Positions 1 to 6,208 of a DNA stretch of 8,429 bases are shown piece after piece (the stretch's first letter is position 1; each line of letters starts with the position of its first letter). The notes under the pieces were generated by a model that saw only the letters and a list, made by a program, of their open reading frames with translations, had not been told where the DNA came from and ran no database searches. Location of the stretch: assembly GCA_938008575.1 (NCBI GenBank), contig CALLKB010000109.1, positions 1-8,429 of the forward strand. The letters run 5' to 3'. The position numbers and the translations under genes were made by a program. The DNA comes from an uncultured Cytophagaceae bacterium (lineage in GTDB: Bacteria; Bacteroidota; Bacteroidia; Cytophagales; Spirosomataceae).

Positions 1-1519
1 ATTGTTTCATTAATGCCACTCCATCCGGACTAGGCCCCTGCTTTTGAAAATACAATAAGTGAGCAAAGGATTTAAAACCAACCGTTTCAATGTAAACCTT
101 TTGGCCCACATGCGACACATAAAAATCAATGGGCGTTGCCTGTGTATAGCCGGCAATTTTAGGCAAAACTACCGCCATAAAACACATCATCACCATGACA
201 CTGCCCAACATCAATCGAATGATGCGTTGGAAACCTAAACTGCTCCCTAGTATAGTCCATAACACTAGCACGATGAATGCTAAACCAATCATCCATTCCC
301 AACCTGACCAATAAACGGGTGCCTGTAAATTTTCTCTAACAAAAGTATCTTGAATATAAATAGATGCCTCTGCGGCATACATCCCGATCAGCGGGACCAA
401 ACTTAAAACAATTCCAAAAAGGACACCAACCACTCCTAATGCGATCGAATAAGAACGTTTCCAAGTCCATTTGCCCGATTGAAATTCCGTCAACACTTGC
501 GCTGAAAAATAGGTCAATGGCAACCAGCACATCGAGGAATAATGAATGATTTTGGTCTTTACCAAACTAAAAATCACCAAGACCACCCAAAACAATACTT
601 GCATCCAGCGTGTCAAATCGATCGACTCATCCGTTGATTTTCTTCGTAGCAAGCGTGCTCCTGCCCATATCGAAATAGGCAAACAACCCAACAATAAAAC
701 CAATACATGATAATAAACGGGTTGGCCATGACCGGCATCCCCCGTCGTCATCAAGCGAATCTGATAGGCCACAAAATCATCCCAAATTCCCCAACCGAAC
801 TTCATGATGATCATGGCATACCAAGACGCAAAAAGCAAAACAGCGATAATTCCCGATAAGCTAGCCCCTAAAAGCAGTCGGCCGACAGGCTTTGACTTCC
901 AAACTTGTTGCCAGATTCCATAAACCAATAATGTTGCACCCCATAATAACAAGGCTACTGGCCCTTTGGTCAACATACCCAAACCAATACTTATCCCGGC
1001 AACTAGGGCCCAACGAAGCGAATTGTGTTGCACATAAAATTGCGAATAGGCGTAAATCCCCAAAAAAATAAACAAGTTGAACAGCGGATCAATAATCCCT
1101 GAACTTGCATACACATGCGGCGTTATGGCTGCTAAATAAGAAAAGGCCCATAAATGCCCAAAATTATCTGAAACATGTTTCTTGCCGATTCGGAACAAAA
1201 TCAACAGGGTAGCAATTCCTACAAGGGCGTTCGGGAAACGAGCCGCAAACTCCATGGATGTCCATGCGTTTTCCGTAAAAGTTCCAAAGAGCTGAAAGCT
1301 TAATACCTGCAACCACATGAAAATAGGAGGCTTCTCCCAAAAGGGCTGAAAATTGATTTGAACGGATAAAAAATCGCCGGTCACCAACATTTCCCGAGCC
1401 GATTCTGCGAAATTAATTTCATCCCAATCAAACAATTGAGAGGATCCTAAAAATGGAATGTAGACCAGACAACCTACTAGCGCCCAGAACAAATAAGGAT
1501 TACGCTGCAATATTTTCAT
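1..1519 (-). CDS. GT39 (ArnT/PMT-like) membrane glycosyltransferase, partial (3' end beyond left edge)
   Basis: An open frame without stops gives 506 codons from the ATG at 1519 to the window edge. I see an N-terminal membrane segment (about residues 10-25), then DWDE at 31-34 with AESAREM at 38-44, WEKPP at 61-65, AARFP at 92-96, GIIDPL at 141-146, GLGMLTKGP at 179-187 and KTKIIHYSS at 321-329, with many hydrophobic segments. In GT39 enzymes the acidic DE of the first periplasmic loop and the KPP motif mark the catalytic region; they move a sugar from an undecaprenyl-phosphate carrier to lipid A, protein or another acceptor at the outer face of the inner membrane. Acceptor and sugar cannot be read here, so arnT is not claimed. 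The start overlaps the end of the PAP2 gene by 20 bases, so the two are probably co-transcribed. No Shine-Dalgarno site precedes it. The family call is firm; the substrate is unknown. Confidence 0.9.
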   Translation of the reverse strand, partial: MKILQRNPYLFWALVGCLVYIPFLGSSQLFDWDEINFAESAREMLVTGDFLSVQINFQPFWEKPPIFMWLQVLSFQLFGTFTENAWTSMEFAARFPNALVGIATLLILFRIGKKHVSDNFGHLWAFSYLAAITPHVYASSGIIDPLFNLFIFLGIYAYSQFYVQHNSLRWALVAGISIGLGMLTKGPVALLLWGATLLVYGIWQQVWKSKPVGRLLLGASLSGIIAVLLFASWYAMIIMKFGWGIWDDFVAYQIRLMTTGDAGHGQPVYYHVLVLLLGCLPISIWAGARLLRRKSTDESIDLTRWMQVLFWVVLVIFSLVKTKIIHYSSMCWLPLTYFSAQVLTEFQSGKWTWKRSYSIALGVVGVLFGIVLSLVPLIGMYAAEASIYIQDTFVRENLQAPVYWSGWEWMIGLAFIVLVLWTILGSSLGFQRIIRLMLGSVMVMMCFMAVVLPKIAGYTQATPIDFYVSHVGQKVYIETVGFKSFAHLLYFQKQGPSPDGVALMKQ

Positions 1520-2114
1520 GATAGATATAGTAGAAAATCGATGAACTACTGATGCCAATGAATGCCCCAAAAGCTACATCGACAGGAAAATGTTGAAATA
1601 AATAGACGCGTGAAATCCCGACACCGCAAGCTAAGATAGCCATCGCAAAGCCCGCCCATCGTTTATTGATAAACAAAGCAATCCACATAAAACAAAACCA
1701 AGCAGCCGCTGTATGTCCCGAAGGAAAGCTGTTATATTCATTCATTTCTACCCCCGGAACCAAATACCAGGGAATATCAACCGCTTTAAAATAAGCGTAT
1801 GGCCTCAGGGCAGTAGGAAAAACCAAGTGTTTCAAGCCTTGAACGATTAACGTAGAAATAGCATACGAGAACAAAAAGGGTTTCACCCAGGCACGTTTTT
1901 TATAGACGAACAGAATTAATACAAGGATGGGGATTAGCAATTCCCCAGCAAACGTGAGTGCCCGAAACAAATAATCCAATTTGAAAGCATGCCAATTATT
2001 AATAATCCGCATTTGATCAAAGCGATCAAAGACAGCCATATATCGCCCAACAACGATTTCAAATAGTATAAATACAATTCCGTAGGCAATCCATGCCCCA
2101 TTCAAACGTTTCAT
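1500..2114 (-). CDS. PAP2-family membrane phosphatase (lipid phosphate phosphatase)
   Basis: This 204-residue protein has about six hydrophobic segments and the three-part phosphatidic acid phosphatase signature: K95 with R104-P105 (motif 1, spacing two residues longer than the usual K-x6-RP), PSGH at 131-134 (motif 2) and SR at 168-169 with H175 and D179, a perfect SR-x5-H-x3-D (motif 3). His134 and His175 are the expected catalytic acid and nucleophile. Members remove phosphate from lipids such as undecaprenyl diphosphate, phosphatidylglycerol phosphate or lipid A, with the active site facing the periplasm. The gene is first in a minus-strand unit with the GT39 transferase. By inference it could recycle the polyprenyl carrier or prepare a lipid A phosphate, but the substrate is not determined by sequence. 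A likely promoter lies about 30 bases upstream. The ATG at 2114 directly precedes the first membrane segment. Confidence 0.93.
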   Translation of the reverse strand: MKRLNGAWIAYGIVFILFEIVVGRYMAVFDRFDQMRIINNWHAFKLDYLFRALTFAGELLIPILVLILFVYKKRAWVKPFLFSYAISTLIVQGLKHLVFPTALRPYAYFKAVDIPWYLVPGVEMNEYNSFPSGHTAAAWFCFMWIALFINKRWAGFAMAILACGVGISRVYLFQHFPVDVAFGAFIGISSSSIFYYIYHENIAA

Positions 2115-2141
2115 AATTTCAAAGGTCGGAAGATTTTATGA

Positions 2142-2172
2142 AAAAGGTAAACGCATCACTTGTTGTTTCCAA
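2142..2172 (-). promoter_or_regulatory. Probable promoter of the PAP2-GT39 unit
   Basis: On the minus strand, TTG (2172-2170) is followed after 20 bases by TACCTTTT (2149-2142), which matches the Bacteroidota -7 consensus TAnnTTTG at all fixed positions but the last. Transcription would begin near 2135, about 20 bases before the PAP2 start at 2114. It occupies nearly the same DNA as the promoter of the DUF177 gene on the other strand. The one mismatch makes this a moderate call. Confidence 0.42.
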
Positions 2173-2189
2173 AAAATTACCTAATTTTG
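2160..2189 (+). promoter_or_regulatory. Promoter of the DUF177-rpmF-plsX-fabH-efp-acc cluster
   Basis: TTG at 2160-2162, a 19-base spacer and TAATTTTG at 2182-2189 match the primary-sigma consensus of Bacteroidota (TTG-N17-23-TAnnTTTG) exactly. Transcription should start near 2195, about 20 bases before ATG 2216. The site lies inside the longest open frame beginning at 2138, which argues that the upstream ATG is not the real start. The bases after the -7 element (GCATTCC) resemble those at the rplM promoter (GCACTCC). Confidence 0.72.
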
Positions 2190-2215
2190 CATTCCTTTTT
2201 TCAAGCAAGGTCAAC

Positions 2216-2758
2216 ATGAAAGTATTAGAAGCATTTCAGATACCTATTATAGCCTTAGAGGACAAATCGTATCACTACACATTTAGCGGTGACGATGCGT
2301 TTTTTGCTGCATTTGAGCAGGATTGGGTGGAAAAAGGACGATTTGAAGTAAGTGTTGACTTAACGAAGTCGGCATTAATGATACAGGTACAGTTGAAGAT
2401 TTCGGGCTCTATTGAATTGATTTGTGATCGTTCTTTAGAGGTTTTCGATTACCCATTTGAGGTAAATGAGAAGCTTATTTATAAGTATTCGGATCATTCA
2501 GAGGATTTAGGTGACAATCTATTTTTACTAGATAGAAAAGAGCCAAAACTAGATTTGTCGCAGGATATATTCGATTTCATTGCACTTGAAGTGCCGATGA
2601 AAAAGTTGCATCCTCGCTTTTTGGCGGAAGAAGATGAAGCATCAACAGATGTTTTTATTTATACGACAGATCGGGCAGATGAAAAACCTGCATCAACAAC
2701 AGAAGAGGTGATTGATCCACGCTGGGCGGCACTTCAACAATTAAAAGATTTAAAATAA
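2216..2758 (+). CDS. DUF177 / YceD-family protein (large-subunit rRNA accumulation factor)
   Basis: From ATG 2216 this is a 180-residue protein beginning MKVLEAFQIP, typical of Bacteroidota members. It shows GSIEL-I-CDRSLEVFDYPFEV around Cys70, DFIALEVPMKKLHP ending near residue 133, an acidic variable stretch, and a conserved C-terminal DPRWAALQQLKDL (167-179). DUF177/YceD proteins are linked to 23S rRNA accumulation and are encoded directly before rpmF in many bacteria, as here (18-base gap). Unlike Escherichia coli YceD it has one cysteine in the central motif rather than two. The open frame extends up to ATG 2138, but the extra 26 residues lie over a consensus promoter, so 2216 is preferred. 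The family is sure; the biochemical activity is not known from sequence. Confidence 0.9.
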   Translation: MKVLEAFQIPIIALEDKSYHYTFSGDDAFFAAFEQDWVEKGRFEVSVDLTKSALMIQVQLKISGSIELICDRSLEVFDYPFEVNEKLIYKYSDHSEDLGDNLFLLDRKEPKLDLSQDIFDFIALEVPMKKLHPRFLAEEDEASTDVFIYTTDRADEKPASTTEEVIDPRWAALQQLKDLK

Positions 2759-2776
2759 AATTAATTAACAAATACC

Positions 2777-2968
2777 ATGGCACATCCTAAACGAAGACAT
2801 TCTACAACACGTCGTGATACTCGTAGAGCACATGATTTCGGAACACCAAAGCAATTGGCAGTAGATAGTCAAACAGGCGAAACGCATTTATTTCACCGTG
2901 CACACGTGCATGAGGGAAACTTATATTACAAAGGTAAAATGATTGTAGAAGGATATTCTACACGTTAA
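2777..2968 (+). CDS. rpmF: 50S ribosomal protein L32 (bL32), cysteine-free form
   Basis: The 63-residue basic protein begins MAHPKRRHSTTRRDTRRAHD, the L32 signature, and ends with a GNLYYKGKMIVEGY segment. L32 is a small protein of the large ribosomal subunit. Many L32 proteins bind zinc through two Cys pairs; here both pairs are gone (VDSQTGE at about 29-35 and HVHEG at 43-47 occupy those places), so this is the zinc-independent form. It sits 18 bases after the DUF177 gene and 127 bases before plsX, in the yceD-rpmF-plsX order seen widely in bacteria. The leader is A-rich with no Shine-Dalgarno site. The frame is complete with normal length. Confidence 0.96.
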   Translation: MAHPKRRHSTTRRDTRRAHDFGTPKQLAVDSQTGETHLFHRAHVHEGNLYYKGKMIVEGYSTR

Positions 2969-3028
2969 TTTTACTAGGCAGGCCAATATTTACGATTTTT
3001 TTGAGCTTCGCTGAAAATATCCCGTTAA

Positions 3029-3063
3029 AATACTATTTTTTGACTAAAATTAATACTATTTTT
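3029..3063 (+). repeat. 12-bp direct repeat (two copies) before plsX
   Basis: AATACTATTTTT occurs at 3029-3040 and again at 3052-3063, a period of 23 bases, about two helical turns. Each copy contains a -7-like element followed by G: TATTTTTTG in the first and the consensus TATTTTTG in the second. It could be a duplicated promoter element or a regulator site; with only AT-rich sequence, chance is possible. Confidence 0.45.
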
Positions 3064-3064
3064 G
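3039..3064 (+). promoter_or_regulatory. Possible internal promoter for plsX
   Basis: TATTTTTG at 3057-3064 fits the -7 consensus TAnnTTTG and lies about 32 bases before ATG 3096. The closest TTTG (3039-3042) is only 14 bases upstream, shorter than the usual 17-23, so the -33 part is weak. The 127-base gap after rpmF, the longest in the cluster, suits a separate promoter for the lipid genes. I see no convincing terminator between rpmF and plsX. Confidence 0.4.
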
Positions 3065-3095
3065 TCCTTAGTTTTAGTATTTAAACACCTATTGA

Positions 3096-4040
3096 ATGAA
3101 CATAGCAATCGACGTGATGGGCGGGGATTATGCCCCAGAAGCAGTAGTTGATGGGATTCTTTTAGCGATTTCAAACTTAGCACCGGAAGAAACTATTCTT
3201 GCCGTTGGCCCAGCCGATACAATCAATACATTACTAGCTGATCGTGGATACACGGGCAGTCAGATTCGTGTTATCAACGCGGAACAAGTAATTGAAATGG
3301 GAGAACATCCCACCCGAGCATTATCGCAAAAACCCAATTCCAGCATCGGAGTTGGGTTTGCGCTTTTAAAAGAAGGCAAAGCCGACATTTTCGCATCAGC
3401 CGGAAATACAGGCGCCATGATGGTCGGCTCTTTATTCTCAGTCAAAACAATCGAAGGCATTCAACGCCCTGCCATTGCAGGCTTTATTCCACAAACGGAT
3501 GGTACCCATTCGGTGATGTTGGATATCGGTGCGAATGCGGATTGCAAACCTGAAATGCTTGAGCAATGGGCAGTCCTTGGATCAGTTTATGCGGCGGCAA
3601 CGCGTGGCATTGAGCGTCCACGTGTAGGTTTGTTGAACATCGGTGAAGAGGAACAAAAGGGATCTATTTTGACCCAAGCAACTTATGCTTTACTCAAAGC
3701 AAACGATAAACTGAATTTTGTTGGGAACCTAGAAGGAAAAGATGTTTTCCGTGGAAAAGCAGACGTGATTGTTACGGATGGTTTTACGGGAAATATCGTT
3801 TTGAAAATGGGGGAATCCATTTACAACATCATGAAGGAGCAAGGAATGGTCAACGAATTTGTGGACCGGACTAATTACGAAAATTACGGCGGAAGCCCAA
3901 TCATTGGTATAAATGGAAATGTCATCATTGCACACGGCGCTTCAAGCCCAACTGCCATTATGAACATGATTAAATTATGCCAAAACATAGTAAAATCAGA
4001 AGTAGCCAATAAAATTAAGGCTGCCTTTGAAAACAACTAA
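3096..4040 (+). CDS. plsX: Phosphate acyltransferase PlsX
   Basis: PlsX makes acyl-phosphate from acyl-ACP and phosphate, the donor for PlsY in glycerophospholipid synthesis; it works as a peripheral inner-membrane protein. The 314-residue protein has family length and its conserved blocks in order: IDVMGGD at 5-11, GEHPTRALSQKPNSSI at 69-84, DIFASAGNTGA at 97-107, RPAIAG at 124-129, DIGAN at 143-147, GLLNIGEEE at 178-186, GNLEGKD at 210-216, VTDGFTGNI at 226-234 and HGAS at 280-283. The ATG at 3096 is the natural start because the family begins with this short beta strand. fabH follows after 9 bases, the standard plsX-fabH pair. No damage is seen. Confidence 0.98.
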   Translation: MNIAIDVMGGDYAPEAVVDGILLAISNLAPEETILAVGPADTINTLLADRGYTGSQIRVINAEQVIEMGEHPTRALSQKPNSSIGVGFALLKEGKADIFASAGNTGAMMVGSLFSVKTIEGIQRPAIAGFIPQTDGTHSVMLDIGANADCKPEMLEQWAVLGSVYAAATRGIERPRVGLLNIGEEEQKGSILTQATYALLKANDKLNFVGNLEGKDVFRGKADVIVTDGFTGNIVLKMGESIYNIMKEQGMVNEFVDRTNYENYGGSPIIGINGNVIIAHGASSPTAIMNMIKLCQNIVKSEVANKIKAAFENN

Positions 4041-4049
4041 GAACACAAC

Positions 4050-5051
4050 ATGTCAAATAAAACAAGCGCAGCCATAACCGGCGTGGCAGGATATGTCCCG
4101 GATTATGTGCTTACGAATGAAGAGTTAGAAAAACTCGTTGATACAAACGATGAGTGGATTACCAGCCGTACAGGAATCAAAGAACGTCGTATTTTAAAAG
4201 GCGAAGGCCAAGGAACTTCTGTGATGGGAGCCAAAGCCGTAGAAGATTTATTACGTAAGACGAACACAACACCAGACCAAGTTGACCTATTAATTTGTGC
4301 AACGGTTACACCAGATTATCTATTTCCTTCAGCATCTAACATGATTTGCAAGGCGGTAGGAATTCGCGAAACGGCATCTTTTGATTTAGCTGCTGCGTGT
4401 TCTGGATTCTTAAATGCCTTGGCAGTTGGCTCAGCTTTCATCGAAGCCGGTCGTTACAAAAAGGTCATCATCGTGGGCGCAGATAAAATGTCGGCGATCG
4501 TTGATTATACAGACCGCACAACTTGCATCCTTTTTGGAGACGGTGCTGCAGCAGTGATGTTGGAACCGAATACTGAAGGCCTAGGCGTTCAAGACTTCAT
4601 CTTGAAATCGGACGGCGAAGGTTGCGAAAGTTTGATGCAAAAAGGTGGCGGTAGCGCCTACCCTCCTACGCATGAAACCGTGGAACAAAAATTGCATTAC
4701 ATCCGTCAAGAAGGACAAGCTGTTTATAAATTTGCAGTAACGCGCATGGCGAATGTTTCGGCAGAAATCATGGAGCGTAATCACTTAGTTGGAGATGATA
4801 TTCGTTTCCTAGTTCCCCACCAGGCCAACAAGCGCATCATTGATGCCACGGCGAGCCGCATGGGTGTGAGTGAAGATAAGGTGATGTTGAACATCCAAAA
4901 ATATGGTAATACAACAGCCGCAACGATTCCTTTATGTTTATGGGATTATGAAAACCAATTGAAAAAAGGAGATAAATTGATACTAGCTGCCTTCGGGGGT
5001 GGCTTTACTTGGGGATCCGCTTATTTAACTTGGGCGTACGATCCCAAATAA
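4050..5051 (+). CDS. fabH: Beta-ketoacyl-ACP synthase III (FabH)
   Basis: FabH condenses acetyl-CoA (or a branched primer) with malonyl-ACP to start type II fatty acid synthesis in the cytoplasm. The 333-residue protein carries the full Cys-His-Asn triad: Cys117 in DLAAACSGF, His257 in VPHQAN and Asn287 in YGNTTA, together with [10 protein letters not shown] near 34-43 and the GGGFTWG loop at 316-322. It uses malonyl groups supplied by the carboxylase whose AccB and AccC subunits lie two genes downstream. It is 9 bases after plsX and 13 bases before efp, so co-transcription is very likely. Primer preference (acetyl or branched) cannot be read from this sequence with confidence. Confidence 0.98.
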   Translation: MSNKTSAAITGVAGYVPDYVLTNEELEKLVDTNDEWITSRTGIKERRILKGEGQGTSVMGAKAVEDLLRKTNTTPDQVDLLICATVTPDYLFPSASNMICKAVGIRETASFDLAAACSGFLNALAVGSAFIEAGRYKKVIIVGADKMSAIVDYTDRTTCILFGDGAAAVMLEPNTEGLGVQDFILKSDGEGCESLMQKGGGSAYPPTHETVEQKLHYIRQEGQAVYKFAVTRMANVSAEIMERNHLVGDDIRFLVPHQANKRIIDATASRMGVSEDKVMLNIQKYGNTTAATIPLCLWDYENQLKKGDKLILAAFGGGFTWGSAYLTWAYDPK

Positions 5052-5064
5052 TTAACAAAACACA

Positions 5065-5628
5065 ATGGCAACTACAGCAGATATTAAAAATGGCATGGTG
5101 ATTAAATACAATGACGATTTATATTCGATCATTGAATTCCTTCACGTAAAACCAGGAAAAGGTCCAGCGTTTGTTCGGACAAAATTACGTTCATTAACAT
5201 CGGGCAAAGTAATTGATAATACCTTCAATTCAGGTGTGACGATTTACCCGGTACGTGTTGAGCGCAGAAAATTCCAATTCATTTACAAGGATGAATTTGG
5301 CTTCAACTTCATGGACAACGAATCATTTGAGCAAATCCTTTTAGGCGAGAACCTATGTGTGATGGCAGATTTGATGAAAGAGGGACAAGAAGTAGAGATT
5401 TTGATCAACACCGAAGATGATTCGGCATTATCATGCGAGTTGCCTCCATTTGTGGAATTGAAAGTAACTTACACAGAACCCGGCGTTCGTGGCGATACGG
5501 CAAACTCCCCTAAAAAACCAGCAACGGTGGAAACAGGTGCAACCATTACGGTACCTATTTTCATTGAACAAGATGAATTAATCAAAGTAGATACAAGAAC
5601 TTACTCATACGCAGAGCGCGTTAAGTAA
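5065..5628 (+). CDS. efp: Translation elongation factor P
   Basis: EF-P binds between the P and E sites of the ribosome and relieves stalling at polyproline. This 187-residue protein has the KOW-like N-terminal domain, an OB domain and the C-terminal OB domain ending DTRTYSYAERVK, as in the family. The tip loop reads HVKPGKGPAF, placing Lys32 at the position of the modified Lys34 of Escherichia coli. The loop is the palindrome PGKGP (30-34), a form reported for actinobacterial EF-P that works without lysine modification. No EpmA/EpmB-type modification gene is in this window. It is 13 bases after fabH and 56 bases before accB, in the known efp-accB-accC neighbourhood. Confidence 0.98.
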   Translation: MATTADIKNGMVIKYNDDLYSIIEFLHVKPGKGPAFVRTKLRSLTSGKVIDNTFNSGVTIYPVRVERRKFQFIYKDEFGFNFMDNESFEQILLGENLCVMADLMKEGQEVEILINTEDDSALSCELPPFVELKVTYTEPGVRGDTANSPKKPATVETGATITVPIFIEQDELIKVDTRTYSYAERVK

Positions 5629-5635
5629 TTTCTAC

Positions 5636-5643
5636 TACATTTG
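5636..5643 (+). promoter_or_regulatory. Possible -7 element before accB
   Basis: TACATTTG at 5636-5643 matches TAnnTTTG and lies 42 bases before ATG 5685 in the 56-base efp-accB gap. No TTG is found at the proper distance upstream (that region is the GC-rich end of efp), so this is only a weak candidate for an internal acc promoter. Confidence 0.27.
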
Positions 5644-5684
5644 TCAAAACTTAGTAAACGGTCAACCTTTATTATATAACCGAA

Positions 5685-6149
5685 ATGGATACGAAAGAAA
5701 TACAACGATTACTCGATTATATCGCAAAATCACCTCTTGCAGAAGTAAGCATCGAAACGGAAGGCTTAAAAGTTTCCGTGAAAAAAAATAGCGCAGCAGC
5801 ACCTACGGTTACGGTTGCGGCAGCTCCTGCTCCCGTAGCAGCAGCACCAGTTGCAGCAGCACCAGCAGCTCCGGCGGCGGCACCTGCAGCAGCACCGGTT
5901 GCAGATAACCTTTACACGGTGAAGTCACCAATGATCGGAACCTTCTACCGTGCTGCGGGTCCAGATAAAGACAACTACGTAGAAGTAGGATCAGAAATCG
6001 CACCAGGCAAAACACTTTGCATGATTGAGGCGATGAAATTGTTTAACGAAATCGACTCAGAAGTATCGGGTAAAATCGTTAAAATTTTAGTGGATAATGC
6101 AAGCCCAGTGGAGTTTGACCAACCATTATTCTTAGTAGAAAAAGCTTAA
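5685..6149 (+). CDS. accB: Biotin carboxyl carrier protein of acetyl-CoA carboxylase
   Basis: AccB carries the biotin that AccC carboxylates, for the first step of fatty acid synthesis. The 154-residue protein has a short N-terminal domain (1-34, [21 protein letters not shown]), a flexible Ala/Pro-rich linker (about 37-72) and the biotinyl domain (about 77-154). The biotin site is EAMK at 115-118, with Lys118 the modified residue; [10 protein letters not shown] (81-90) and the ending PLFLVEKA are typical. The linker DNA is built of repeated GCA/GCC and CCA/CCG codons and is low-complexity but stays in frame. accC follows after 59 bases. The carboxyltransferase genes accA and accD are not in the window. 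Confidence 0.98.
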   Translation: MDTKEIQRLLDYIAKSPLAEVSIETEGLKVSVKKNSAAAPTVTVAAAPAPVAAAPVAAAPAAPAAAPAAAPVADNLYTVKSPMIGTFYRAAGPDKDNYVEVGSEIAPGKTLCMIEAMKLFNEIDSEVSGKIVKILVDNASPVEFDQPLFLVEKA

Positions 6150-6161
6150 TTATGAGCCTAG

Positions 6162-6189
6162 CGCATACCACCTTGGGTTTGAGTATGCG
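6162..6189 (+). repeat. Inverted repeat in the accB-accC spacer
   Basis: CGCATAC (6162-6168) and GTATGCG (6183-6189) are perfect reverse complements separated by 14 bases, between the accB stop and the preferred accC start at 6209. As RNA this is a 7-bp hairpin whose base lies 19 bases before the ATG. There is no T-tract after it, so it is not an intrinsic terminator. It may influence processing or accC translation, or be chance. Confidence 0.4.
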
Positions 6190-6208
6190 ATTAGACAAAT
6201 CAATTACT

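Noticed and set aside
336..549. Small open frames on both strands near 336-549
   Set aside because: They lie within the GT39 gene in other frames, while the GT39 frame is uninterrupted and carries family motifs.
2777..2968. rpmF as a degraded gene because its cysteines are missing
   Set aside because: Length, N-terminal signature and frame are intact; cysteine-free L32 is a known functional form.
2999..3020. T-run followed by AGC-TTC-GCT as a possible rpmF terminator
   Set aside because: The stem is only 3 bp and the T-run precedes rather than follows it, so it is not a credible intrinsic terminator on the plus strand.
5815..5900. Short GCAGCACCA-like repeats suggesting a tandem repeat or CRISPR-like array
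   Set aside because: They are codon repeats of the Ala/Pro linker of AccB, remain in frame, and have no spacer structure.
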